Assembly (NCBI GenBank): GCA_036653215.1
Contig: JAVVUK010000009.1
Coordinates: 1-31,004, forward strand
Direction of reading: 5' to 3'
Length of the DNA stretch: 31,004 nt
Source: JADFUS01 sp036653215
Lineage (GTDB): Bacteria; Bacteroidota; Bacteroidia; Bacteroidales; Rikenellaceae
In this document: positions 16,909 through 24,858 of the stretch, in pieces
How positions within the stretch are numbered: the first letter of the stretch is position 1
Layout of the letters: every line of letters begins with the position of its first letter
Program-made: the position numbers and the translations under genes
The notes under the pieces: generated by a model
The model's database searches: none
Told to the model about the DNA's origin: nothing
What the model saw: only the letters and a program-made list of their open reading frames with translations

Positions 16909-18696
16909 ATGAAGAGCTTATTTAGATATTATATAGTGATGTTCCTATTGTTTACTCCTGCTTTTGCTATGGCGCAGGATAGCATAGTATCGCAAAATGT
17001 GACTGTAATCAAAGACTTTACGCCGGAGATAAAAAATGCGTCTAAAATCACATTTCGTCCACACGCAGAACCTCCAACGGTGATAGATTTCTCTAACATA
17101 AATTACAATGTTCTATATCGATCAGAGCCATATCTCCCTTATGTAAATCCGCTGTCTATGCCCACTTATGAGCGTTCTTCATATACGGCTTTACATAATG
17201 GATATGCAAATATTATGATAGGTTACCCTTTGCAAACAAGGGCAAATTTGTTTTACACAACAAGGGCATCTCGTGACCTTATCTTAGGAGCCGGCTTTAA
17301 TCATAAAGGGTTTTACGACAAGTTGCGAAACGACTATGGTGATAAGACTTCAGCGTTAGATATGACTAACGAATTGTCATTGATGCTTCAATATAGATTA
17401 AATGATTTGGAGATAAAGTTTGATGGACACGTTCAACATCACATCTTTGATAGATATGGATATGCAAATCCTATGGGTGGAAAACTATCTCAGGAGCAAT
17501 ATGATAAAGCACAAGATGGCATAAAACAATATTATTTACGTGCCTATGCAAACATATTTATTGGGATGCCTGAAAACAGCCTTCATTCCTTATTTAACAG
17601 CAGGTTTAAGGGCTCTATATCGTTTATATCAGACAAATACAGATATTCAGAGCAGGTTACCTATGCTGGTGTTACAGCTTCAACACGTAAATTGAACGAT
17701 AGGCATCGCTTCTTCCTCGACCTTGAATATATGATACTTATTGCGAATGATAAATTGATGCAAACGAAGCCTGTACTTCTTCCTACACAACAAAATAAAT
17801 TTTTGTCTACTTTAGGAACAAAGGAGATACTTCCATATAGCACTCTTTTTGCATATCCTAAATATACTTTCAATTACAGGAAATTAGATGTTGAGGTTGG
17901 TGCTAAGATGACATTTCATGTTGGAAACAAATGGTATGATGAGAGTAAGCATAGCATAAATCCAGTGGCTAAAGTTCAAGTTCGATTTTTGGAAAATATG
18001 TTGATACCTTATCTTAGTCTTGATGGAGCGTACCAATATAATACCTATTATAACCTATCTGCGCAAAATCCATTTATAGCAAATGGACTTACTGCACCCA
18101 ATAGTAATATAAACACTCTTATTTTTGGTTTTAAAGGAGATGTAAAATCGAAATTAAAATATGACGCTTTTGTAGGTTATGAGAGTACCGACAACAAGGT
18201 GATGTTTGTAAATAATATGTATGGCAACACCTTTGCTGCTGCCATCGAAGATCTTGATGCTTTTATTATGGGCGTTTCATTCAAATATAACATAACTCAA
18301 AATGTGTATGTCGATGGTGTTTGGCGTTATGACAATTACAAATCTATAACCAACAAAGAGCTTGGCGTTACAGATAATTTTGCATACGGAATACCAAAAC
18401 ATAAAGCTGCTTTTAAAGTGGGATACGATCATAATAAAGACATATTTGGGGCATATCTTAAAGCGACAATACAATCTAAAAGAGAGTGTGTGTCTGTTTT
18501 CGATGGGGCTCCGGTATTATCCTTTAACGAGATTGGGGCTAAAGTAGATTTATCACTTGGTGGTTACTACAAATACAACAACAGGCTCTCTTTTAATCTT
18601 GAATTGAACAATGTGTTAGGAAGTAAACTATATGAATACAACTTTTATCGTGGCATAGGGTTTAACGCTCTTATAGGTGCTTCATTCTTGTTCTAA
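16909..18696 (+). CDS. Outer-membrane beta-barrel protein paired with the TPR protein
   Basis: A 595-residue protein with a signal peptide (about 1-22, ending FAMAQ). A short periplasmic N-terminal segment, VTVIKDFTPEIKNASKI (31-47), is followed by a region dominated by alternating hydrophobic/polar strands with many Tyr and Phe. The C-terminus ends GASFLF; the terminal Phe is the usual BamA recognition signal. No complete TonB plug domain is visible, so I do not call it a TonB-dependent receptor, although weak similarity to that class is possible. It starts 7 nt after the TPR gene and is closed by a terminator at 18725. Function is unknown; a structural or transport role with the TPR protein is an inference. 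Confidence 0.82.
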   Translation: MKSLFRYYIVMFLLFTPAFAMAQDSIVSQNVTVIKDFTPEIKNASKITFRPHAEPPTVIDFSNINYNVLYRSEPYLPYVNPLSMPTYERSSYTALHNGYANIMIGYPLQTRANLFYTTRASRDLILGAGFNHKGFYDKLRNDYGDKTSALDMTNELSLMLQYRLNDLEIKFDGHVQHHIFDRYGYANPMGGKLSQEQYDKAQDGIKQYYLRAYANIFIGMPENSLHSLFNSRFKGSISFISDKYRYSEQVTYAGVTASTRKLNDRHRFFLDLEYMILIANDKLMQTKPVLLPTQQNKFLSTLGTKEILPYSTLFAYPKYTFNYRKLDVEVGAKMTFHVGNKWYDESKHSINPVAKVQVRFLENMLIPYLSLDGAYQYNTYYNLSAQNPFIANGLTAPNSNINTLIFGFKGDVKSKLKYDAFVGYESTDNKVMFVNNMYGNTFAAAIEDLDAFIMGVSFKYNITQNVYVDGVWRYDNYKSITNKELGVTDNFAYGIPKHKAAFKVGYDHNKDIFGAYLKATIQSKRECVSVFDGAPVLSFNEIGAKVDLSLGGYYKYNNRLSFNLELNNVLGSKLYEYNFYRGIGFNALIGASFLF

Positions 18697-18724
18697 AGAG
18701 CCATTCATCATATCAGTAGCATTA

Positions 18725-18753
18725 CAAGTCTCATCTTTTGGTGAGACTTTTTT
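18725..18753 (+). terminator. Rho-independent terminator closing the Rnf-TPR-barrel run
   Basis: AAGTCTCA (18726-18733) pairs with TGAGACTT (18742-18749) around a short loop, with six T at the 3' side. It is the only clear terminator seen between 6846 and this point, although in most cases the genes abut. Confidence 0.88.
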
Positions 18754-18815
18754 GTATAAATAAATTGGTATTTCCCTTTAATAGAGTGTATTTATAATAA
18801 AAATAGATATTTTTC

Positions 18816-18845
18816 TTGCAATTATAAAAATAATCCATAACTTTA
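18816..18845 (+). promoter_or_regulatory. Candidate promoter for the GEVED-type lipoprotein gene
   Basis: TTG at 18816-18818 and TAACTTTA at 18838-18845 are spaced 19 nt apart. The -7 box differs from TAnnTTTG only in the last base. The predicted leader is about 40 nt. Confidence 0.55.
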
Positions 18846-18889
18846 CGCATCTGTTCTAATAGAAACAATAACACAACATAATAAAAGTC

Positions 18890-20443
18890 ATGAAGACATT
18901 TACTAAATTATTTTTTATTCCTTTATTCTGTGTTTGTTCATTTATGATCTCTTGTGGTAATTCCGATGAGATAGATGTTAAAACGAATGAACATATAGAC
19001 CCTGAAGAGCCTGAAGATCCTACTATTGAAAATACAGTGTCTGTTTTATCGTCACAGACATCTGTCGCTTTGACTAAAGGAGTTGATACGTATGTCCCTA
19101 TATCTGTCGAGCTTAAAAAGCTGGCGAAAAAGGATATTATAGTAAACCTTAGTGTCGAAACTTTGTGTAAAGAGGGTACTGAGTACGCTCTTGATAATAA
19201 GAAAGTAACTATAAAAGAGGGAACTAAGGTCTATAAGGGCGTGTTAACATTAAAATCTAACGGGTTTGATGAGGATGTGCAAAAAGAAATAAAAATTAAA
19301 ATAGAAGGAGCAGATCTCCCTATAAGTACAAAAAATAAAGAGATTACCATATATGTTGAAAAACCGTCTCTTTTCCGTCCGGGAATAACTTATTCTAAGC
19401 CAACATACCAATTCGCTTGTACCGCATACTGCTCACGTGTCAGTATTGGAGGCATAGCCTTTGAGAAGATGTATGAGACACAAGATGCTTATGAAGATTT
19501 ATCTGCTCAATATATTGCGTGTGTCACTCCCGGTGAAAACAAACTCATTATCGAGACAGATCGTGCTTCGGCAAGTTCAGTGCAGATAACATATGACTAT
19601 AAAATAGTTGTATTTGGTGACTGGAATGGTGATGGCGATTTTGATGATGAAAAAGAAAGAGCTGTCTCTGAAAATTGGACACAAGGTGAGGAGCAATATG
19701 TCATCCACGAATTAAAATTTAATGTTCCAGAAACAGCTGTTAAGTCTGCTGTTATACGTCTTGGTATCTATCAAAATACAGACAAGTCTGTGGATATGAA
19801 CTATGGTGCAGGACGTATGGATAATGGGAACTTAAAAGACGTGTCTTATCTTTTAGTTAATACTCCAGTGTCTCTTAAGTCGCTTGATGAGGCAGACCAG
19901 CCTGTTTATACAGAATATTGTAAGACCGTTGAGTTCTTCTATCAATATGCCTCTGTGCGTACATTTATGCTTAACGGAAAGAGTGTCCTTGAGTCTACAA
20001 AGGGCGATCCTACAACTGGTAATTTCAAGCAAGAAGATGATTATAGCGGTAAATGGAATGCCTATGGAAATCGTCGTCAACTTAAATATGTCCAAAAGGT
20101 GAAAAAGAACACACAAAATGTATTTGAGTTTACTGCCGAGCGTCATATCGATTCATGGAGTTGTGATCAGAGATACAGAGCAATGATATATGTCGATTGG
20201 AATGGGGATAATGACTTTTGTGACGATGGTGAAGAGGTGCTTCAAGAAGAATGGTTCTGTGAATGGCTTGCTTCGTCTCAGCCGAAACAATTCTTGGGTT
20301 ATCTTACTCCTCCTTCATATGCTGTAAAATCGTCACGCATAAGATTTGGAATATATACAAATAACCAGTCTTACATTAAAGGCGGTTGCGGTGGTGGTAA
20401 TAATACCGATGTTATAGACATAATGTACGAGTTAGTTGATTAA
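18890..20443 (+). CDS. Lipoprotein with Calx-beta-like domain and two GEVED-like modules
   Basis: A 517-residue lipoprotein: hydrophobic signal, then MISC with the lipidated Cys at 22 and an acidic Asp/Glu/Pro-rich linker (24-46). Residues about 48-156 look like an Ig-fold/Calx-beta-type domain (VSVLSSQTSVAL.. to ..ITIYVEK). Two similar modules follow. Each contains a Ca-binding-like loop: GDWNGDGDFDDEKE (243-256) and VDWNGDNDFCDDGEEV (435-450). Each also has the RxG-I-Y strand (IRLGIYQN, IRFGIYTN). This matches the GEVED domain common in surface and secreted Bacteroidetes proteins. The acidic residues after the Cys are compatible with surface export. It has its own promoter and a terminator at 20471. 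Role is probably adhesion or substrate binding; the ligand is unknown. Confidence 0.82.
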   Translation: MKTFTKLFFIPLFCVCSFMISCGNSDEIDVKTNEHIDPEEPEDPTIENTVSVLSSQTSVALTKGVDTYVPISVELKKLAKKDIIVNLSVETLCKEGTEYALDNKKVTIKEGTKVYKGVLTLKSNGFDEDVQKEIKIKIEGADLPISTKNKEITIYVEKPSLFRPGITYSKPTYQFACTAYCSRVSIGGIAFEKMYETQDAYEDLSAQYIACVTPGENKLIIETDRASASSVQITYDYKIVVFGDWNGDGDFDDEKERAVSENWTQGEEQYVIHELKFNVPETAVKSAVIRLGIYQNTDKSVDMNYGAGRMDNGNLKDVSYLLVNTPVSLKSLDEADQPVYTEYCKTVEFFYQYASVRTFMLNGKSVLESTKGDPTTGNFKQEDDYSGKWNAYGNRRQLKYVQKVKKNTQNVFEFTAERHIDSWSCDQRYRAMIYVDWNGDNDFCDDGEEVLQEEWFCEWLASSQPKQFLGYLTPPSYAVKSSRIRFGIYTNNQSYIKGGCGGGNNTDVIDIMYELVD

Positions 20444-20470
20444 GTATAAACTTTTAAAATAATATATTTA

Positions 20471-20498
20471 AAATGCCGTTTTCTTAACGGCATTTTTT
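20471..20498 (+). terminator. Rho-independent terminator after the GEVED lipoprotein gene
   Basis: A perfect ten-base stem AAATGCCGTT/AACGGCATTT (20471-20480 and 20486-20495) with a five-base loop runs into a T-tract. The last T is also the first base of the next -7 box. Confidence 0.9.
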
Positions 20499-20505
20499 AT
20501 CTTTG
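20498..20505 (+). promoter_or_regulatory. -7 promoter box fused to the terminator, 4 nt before the C11 peptidase start
   Basis: TATCTTTG matches TAnnTTTG exactly and ends four bases before ATG at 20510. The expected start site falls on or next to the ATG, so the mRNA would be leaderless. No -33 box is visible, because that position lies inside the terminator stem. Confidence 0.55.
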
Positions 20506-20509
20506 CATA

Positions 20510-21748
20510 ATGAGAAAAACGATAATATTTTTTATATCTATATCTATATTTATTTTATCTTCTTGTACTTCCAATAATGAAGAGCATAGGATCCCTATAA
20601 ATAAGAATAAAGATGCGGTGCTTATATATATGGCATCGGATAATAATTTATATCCTTATGCTGTTAGAAATATAAAAGTAATAGAAGAGGTTTATAACGA
20701 GGCTTCTGAAAAGCAAATCCTAATATATATAGATGCCCCAGATGGCAAGGCAAAGCTTGTTCGTGTAGTGAATACACCTAAGGGGAAAGAGTCTCTTTCG
20801 GAGGTCATTAAAGAGTATGAAAGTCCCAATTCGAGTAATCCTCAGATATTAGACAAGGTGATTGGTGATGCGACAGCTTATATCGGAACAAATAGAATTA
20901 CAGATATTGTATTATGGTCACATGGCAGATCATGGCTTCCGTATAAATATACCACTATTAATTCTATTCGTGATGATAAAGAAGTAGAAATGCCACAAGG
21001 TAATGGTATTGCCCAATATTCTTTTGGAGTCGATAATTCTGCTGCAAAAGATGAGATGAATATCGATAAAATGGCTGTTGTGCTTTCTAAATATAAGTTT
21101 GATAATATAATTTTTGATGCTTGTTATATGTCAAGCATAGAGGTGCTTTACCAACTTAGAAATGTTGCTTCTTGTATTGTGGCTTCTCCAGCGGAGGTCT
21201 TGGCAGAGGGGTTTGCCTATCATATCATGACTCCTTTGTTGACAAGAGGAAAGGTCGATGGTAAGGATGTGGCAAAGACTTTTTTCGACTATTATAACAC
21301 AAAGTCGGGTGCTGCACGTTCGGCGACAATTGCTGCTGTTGACTGCTCAAAATTAGAGGCTCTGGCTGGTGGTGTTAAGGTTGTGATCGATAAATATGCT
21401 ACTTCAATAGATAATGAGAAGATACGTGTCAATGTAGGTCAGTATGATAGAGACGAGAGTAATCAATATCTCTATGACCTAAGGACATACATAGTCCAAA
21501 TAATAAAATCGTGTGCCAAAACAAGCGATGTGGACGGAGAGATAGCTTCTTTTGATGCTCTTTATAATGATGTTATTTTATTTGAAGGACATACTCCTTT
21601 TATGTTAGAGAGTTTGTCTTTTGAAAACACCTTTGGCATAAGTGGATATATACCAAGTAAAGACATAACGAAACTAAACTCTAATTCATATTTTAAAATT
21701 CTTGAATGGAGTGAAGCGTCAGGGTTGTCAAATCCTATTTTTTTCTAA
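20510..21748 (+). CDS. Clostripain-family (C11) cysteine peptidase, lipoprotein
   Basis: A 412-residue lipoprotein with a lipobox ending LSSC (Cys19), so it is anchored in the envelope and probably faces outward or the periplasm. The catalytic His138 lies in DIVLWSHGRSW and the catalytic Cys205 in IIFDACYMSS, the pattern of peptidase family C11 and clan CD. The N-terminal core strand AVLIYMASDNNL (36-47) is also typical. C11 enzymes usually cut after Arg or Lys and are autoactivated by internal cleavage. It directly follows the GEVED lipoprotein gene but across a terminator. It converges on pckA with a shared bidirectional terminator. Confidence 0.93.
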   Translation: MRKTIIFFISISIFILSSCTSNNEEHRIPINKNKDAVLIYMASDNNLYPYAVRNIKVIEEVYNEASEKQILIYIDAPDGKAKLVRVVNTPKGKESLSEVIKEYESPNSSNPQILDKVIGDATAYIGTNRITDIVLWSHGRSWLPYKYTTINSIRDDKEVEMPQGNGIAQYSFGVDNSAAKDEMNIDKMAVVLSKYKFDNIIFDACYMSSIEVLYQLRNVASCIVASPAEVLAEGFAYHIMTPLLTRGKVDGKDVAKTFFDYYNTKSGAARSATIAAVDCSKLEALAGGVKVVIDKYATSIDNEKIRVNVGQYDRDESNQYLYDLRTYIVQIIKSCAKTSDVDGEIASFDALYNDVILFEGHTPFMLESLSFENTFGISGYIPSKDITKLNSNSYFKILEWSEASGLSNPIFF

Positions 21749-21798
21749 TATGCTTTGTTAGTTTTCTATGAAAGAGAAAGATCGTTTTGTAGTAAAAT

Positions 21799-21835
21799 AA
21801 AAAAGGTTATCTGCTTTAGCAGATAACCTTTTTTT
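21799..21835. terminator. Bidirectional terminator between the C11 peptidase and pckA genes
   Basis: A perfect hairpin GGTTATCTGC-TTTA-GCAGATAACC (21805-21828) is flanked by an A-run on the left and a T-run on the right. It can therefore stop transcription arriving from both sides. Confidence 0.95.
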
Positions 21836-21848
21836 GGTGATTATAAAA

Positions 21849-23441
21849 TTACAATTGTGGACCAGATGCGATAAGAGCTTTCGCTGCATCGTTGTCACAG
21901 TATTGTTCAAAGTTCTTGATGTACATAGCAGCAAGCTTTTTAGCTTTTTCTTCCCATTCTGAAGTCTTAGCATAAGTATCACGAGGGTCAAGAAGACCTT
22001 TAGATACGTTGTTAAGGGCTTTAGGAACTGTAAGGTTCATGATAGGAATTTGCATCTTTTCAGCGTTTTCGATAGATCCGTCGATGATAGCATCGATGAT
22101 AGCACGAGTATCTTTAATAGAGATACGTTTGCCTGTACCGTTCCATCCTGTGTTTACAAGATATGCTTTTGCTCCGTGTTCTTGCATCTTTTTAGAAAGG
22201 GCTTTAGCATAAACTGTTGGGTGTAGAGAAAGGAATGCTTCGCCAAATGCAGGAGAGAATGAAGGAACTGGCTCTGTTATACCACGTTCTGTACCAGCAA
22301 GTTTAGATGTAAATCCGCAAAGGAAGTGATATTGTGCTTGTTTGTCGTCAAGGATAGATACTGGAGGTAAAACACCAAATGCGTCAGCAGAAAGATAGAT
22401 GATTTTCTTAGCGTGACCAGCTCTTGAAGGAAGAACAATCTTACTGATGAAGTAGATAGGATATGAAACACGAGTGTTTTCTGTTTTAGAACCATCTGCA
22501 TAATCAATAGAACCGTCTTTGCGTACTGTAACGTTTTCAAGTAGAGCGTCACGACGTATAGCTTTCCAAATATCTGGTTCGTTTTCTTCACTTAGGTTGA
22601 TAACTTTAGCATAGCAACCACCTTCGTAGTTGAATACACCATTGTTGTCCCAACCGTGCTCATCGTCACCAATTAGGAAACGTTTTGGGTCAGCAGATAG
22701 GGTTGTTTTACCTGTTCCTGAAAGACCAAAGAACACAGCAACGTCACCTTTTTCACCAACGTTAGCAGAGCAGTGCATAGAAGCCATGCCACGAAGAGGA
22801 AGGTAGTAGTTTTGCATAGAGAACATACCTTTCTTCATTTCACCACCATACCAAGAACCACCGATAATTTGCATTCTTTCGGTTAGGTTAAATAATACGA
22901 ATACTTCAGAGTGAAGACCTTGAGCTTCCCAGTTAGGGTTTGTTGTTTTAGAAGCGTTAAGGACAACGAAATCAGGCTCGCCATAATTTTCCAATTCGTA
23001 TGTTGAAGGACGAAGGAACATATTGGTTACAAAGTGAGCTTGCCATGCAACTTCCATCACAAAACGTACTTTTAGACGAGTGTCTTCGTTAGCACCACAG
23101 AAAGTATCTACAACATATAGTTTCTTTGTTTTTGAAAGAGCTTTTACAGAAAGAGCCTTAAGATCATTCCATATTTCTGTTGAAACTGGTTTGTTGATCT
23201 TGCCATCCCACCAAATATCCTTATCACTTACAGCGTCTTTCACGATGTAACGGTCTTTAGGAGAACGACCTGTGAATTTGCCTGTGTCTACGGCAACAGC
23301 ACCTGTGTTGGTTGTAATCCCTCTTTCGTAACCAGACAAGGCAGGATTTGTTTCATCATCATAAAGTGTTTGGTATGATGGGTTGTGGACAATCTCCATA
23401 TTCCCAGTAATACCGTACTTGCTTAAATCAATTTTTGACAT
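21849..23441 (-). CDS. pckA: Phosphoenolpyruvate carboxykinase (ATP)
   Basis: Interconverts oxaloacetate plus ATP with PEP, CO2 and ADP. In anaerobic Bacteroidales it mostly runs toward oxaloacetate, feeding fumarate reduction and succinate formation. Motifs of the ATP-dependent family are all present: FTGRSPKDRY (56-65, substrate-binding Arg59), WYGGEMKKGMF (197-207, metal/substrate Lys), the P-loop GLSGTGKTTLS (239-249), and IGDDEHGWD (257-265, metal-binding Asp pair). At 530 residues it is full length. The leader upstream is about 110 nt, longer than for most genes here, and holds a stem-loop. It converges on the C11 peptidase gene. Confidence 0.98.
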   Translation of the reverse strand: MSKIDLSKYGITGNMEIVHNPSYQTLYDDETNPALSGYERGITTNTGAVAVDTGKFTGRSPKDRYIVKDAVSDKDIWWDGKINKPVSTEIWNDLKALSVKALSKTKKLYVVDTFCGANEDTRLKVRFVMEVAWQAHFVTNMFLRPSTYELENYGEPDFVVLNASKTTNPNWEAQGLHSEVFVLFNLTERMQIIGGSWYGGEMKKGMFSMQNYYLPLRGMASMHCSANVGEKGDVAVFFGLSGTGKTTLSADPKRFLIGDDEHGWDNNGVFNYEGGCYAKVINLSEENEPDIWKAIRRDALLENVTVRKDGSIDYADGSKTENTRVSYPIYFISKIVLPSRAGHAKKIIYLSADAFGVLPPVSILDDKQAQYHFLCGFTSKLAGTERGITEPVPSFSPAFGEAFLSLHPTVYAKALSKKMQEHGAKAYLVNTGWNGTGKRISIKDTRAIIDAIIDGSIENAEKMQIPIMNLTVPKALNNVSKGLLDPRDTYAKTSEWEEKAKKLAAMYIKNFEQYCDNDAAKALIASGPQL

Positions 23442-23481
23442 AATTTTTGTATTTATTGTTTATATTAGTAATCTAAATTAA

Positions 23482-23517
23482 TTATTGCCATCAAATGTGA
23501 ATAAATAAAGGCAATAA
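23482..23517 (-). promoter_or_regulatory. Stem-loop in the pckA leader
   Basis: TTATTGCC (23482-23489) and GGCAATAA (23510-23517) form an eight-base perfect stem with a 20-nt loop. A second pair, CAAATG at 23492-23497 and CATTTG at 23531-23536, would compete with it. That allows two alternative folds in the roughly 110-nt untranslated leader. A regulatory role is a guess from this geometry. Confidence 0.35.
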
Positions 23518-23556
23518 AAGAAGCGATGACCATTTGAAAAGTTAAATTTTCGATTA

Positions 23557-23564
23557 CAAAGATA
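23557..23564 (-). promoter_or_regulatory. -7 box of the pckA promoter
   Basis: CAAAGATA on the plus strand is TATCTTTG on the minus strand, an exact TAnnTTTG match. Transcription would begin near 23553. No TTG element was found at the expected -33 distance. Confidence 0.55.
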
Positions 23565-23602
23565 GTATAAATTTATTTAATGTGAAAATAATAACAATAC
23601 TT

Positions 23603-24121
23603 TTATAAAATAAGTTGATACATTTTCTCATTATGCCACTTTCCATCTATGTTTAACCATTCTTTTCTCTCTCCAACAAAAATAAAGCCGCATTTCTCAA
23701 ACAAACTGATACAAAAATCATTGTCAGATAATATGTTACAATATATAGAATGAATATCTAATATTTGTCGACAATATTCTATAACTTGATTAACAGCCTC
23801 TCTTCCATATCCTTTTCCACGATCACTCTCCTCATAGATCAACATCCCAAGACCTATGTTTCGGTGGATAGGTTCGTAGTCAAATAGGTCGATAGCGCCA
23901 ACAGCCCTTTCGCTTTGCTTCTCCACAATCATAAATCGCTGTTGTCGAGAACAAAATATATCGTCTGTAAGTGAAGATGATATATATTCTTTGAGCATAT
24001 AACGTGAGAAGGGGGCAATATTATTGCTAAACTGCCATAGAAGTGAGTCGTTTTCCCATTTATATAAGACCTCTAAGTCTTCGGGTTCTAAAGATCGTAG
24101 TGTAATATTGTCGTTTTTCAT
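23603..24121 (-). CDS. GNAT-family N-acetyltransferase (RimJ/RimL-like)
   Basis: A 172-residue acetyltransferase with the RimJ/RimL/SpeG layout. It begins ITLRSLEPEDLEVLYKWEND, which is typical of the group. The acetyl-CoA pyrophosphate-binding loop is RGKGYGREAV (101-110) after the strand IGLGMLIYEE. The late motif SIYCNILSDNDFCISLFEKCGF has the conserved Asn-x-x-Ser/Ile-Leu-x-E-K-x-GF ending. The acceptor could be a ribosomal protein N-terminus, a polyamine or a toxin-like small molecule; sequence cannot decide. It is transcribed divergently from the exonuclease gene with a predicted leader of about 16 nt. Confidence 0.9.
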   Translation of the reverse strand: MKNDNITLRSLEPEDLEVLYKWENDSLLWQFSNNIAPFSRYMLKEYISSSLTDDIFCSRQQRFMIVEKQSERAVGAIDLFDYEPIHRNIGLGMLIYEESDRGKGYGREAVNQVIEYCRQILDIHSIYCNILSDNDFCISLFEKCGFIFVGERKEWLNIDGKWHNEKMYQLIL

Positions 24122-24140
24122 GATAGGTGTGTTTATGCTC

Positions 24141-24148
24141 CAAATATA
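24141..24148 (-). promoter_or_regulatory. -7 box for the GNAT gene
   Basis: CAAATATA on the plus strand is TATATTTG on the minus strand, an exact TAnnTTTG match 19 bp upstream of the start codon. The opposing box at 24171 lies 22 bp away, making a compact divergent promoter. Confidence 0.55.
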
Positions 24149-24170
24149 GTTACTTTATCAAGAAAATCAC

Positions 24171-24178
24171 TACATTTG
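24171..24178 (+). promoter_or_regulatory. -7 box for the exonuclease-thioesterase-M14-cysK chain
   Basis: TACATTTG matches TAnnTTTG and ends 11 nt before ATG at 24190 (5 nt before an in-frame GTG at 24184). No -33 TTG is present at the expected distance. Confidence 0.55.
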
Positions 24179-24189
24179 TCATTGTGAAA

Positions 24190-24858
24190 ATGTTCAAGAC
24201 GAAAATTTCTAAAGAAGAGTTAGCTGCTTTGCCAAATATTTCTTTTGGCGGAGAGGTTGTTGTTGTAGATAATTACAGACAGCAAAGTGCGGCTGCTGAC
24301 TTTATATTACAACACACAATTGTGGGTTTTGATACCGAGTCACGTCCTATATTTCAGAAAGGCGTTAGAAATAGCATCTCATTACTCCAAATCTCTGCCG
24401 GAGATAAGGTGTTTCTCTTTAGAATTAACAAATTTAACCTTTCACCAAAGGTGGTTAAAATATTACAATCGCCAAACATTAAAAAAATAGGTGCTGCTGT
24501 TAAAGACGACATAGTAGAGCTTAAGGCTGTTGGCAAATTTGAAGCAGCCGGCTTTATAGATTTGCAATCGATAGTCGGAGAGTGGGGTATTGTTGAGTTG
24601 AGCTTACAGAAAATAAGTGCTATTGTGCTTGGTAGACGTCTCTCGAAGGCTCAGAGACTTAGTAATTGGAGTGCCGTAGCTCTGACAGAAGCTCAAATTA
24701 CATATGCCGCAACAGATGCTTGGGTGTGTTGTCTTATATACGATAAGTTGCTGAAATCGCAAAAGCCAACAGAAGAAGAGCTTGCTGAGATAAAAGAAGA
24801 ATACACAATTCATAAAAAATTATTAGAACCAAAAATTATAAGCGATGATAAAGTATGA
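24190..24858 (+). CDS. DEDDy 3'-5' exonuclease domain protein (RNase D-like)
   Basis: A 222-residue protein consisting of one 3'-5' exonuclease domain. The metal-binding residues are visible: Exo I as VGFDTES (Asp48, Glu50), Exo II as AAVKDDIVEL (Asp106/107), and Exo III as TYAATDAW (Tyr172, Asp176). There is no HRDC domain, so it is shorter than true RNase D and resembles the stand-alone, WRN-exonuclease-like proteins of Bacteroidetes. The open frame extends upstream to 24127. That part would be translated across the -7 box, so ATG at 24190 (or GTG at 24184) is preferred. Its stop lies inside the thioesterase gene (14-nt overlap). Confidence 0.9.
   Translation: MFKTKISKEELAALPNISFGGEVVVVDNYRQQSAAADFILQHTIVGFDTESRPIFQKGVRNSISLLQISAGDKVFLFRINKFNLSPKVVKILQSPNIKKIGAAVKDDIVELKAVGKFEAAGFIDLQSIVGEWGIVELSLQKISAIVLGRRLSKAQRLSNWSAVALTEAQITYAATDAWVCCLIYDKLLKSQKPTEEELAEIKEEYTIHKKLLEPKIISDDKV

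Noticed and set aside
16909..18696. TonB-dependent receptor annotation for the 595-residue barrel
   Set aside because: The protein is too short and no plug-domain motifs or convincing TonB box were seen, so only a barrel call is made.
24127..24189. N-terminal extension of the exonuclease to a GTG at 24127
   Set aside because: The extension would be read through both divergent -7 boxes, and the exonuclease domain needs none of it.
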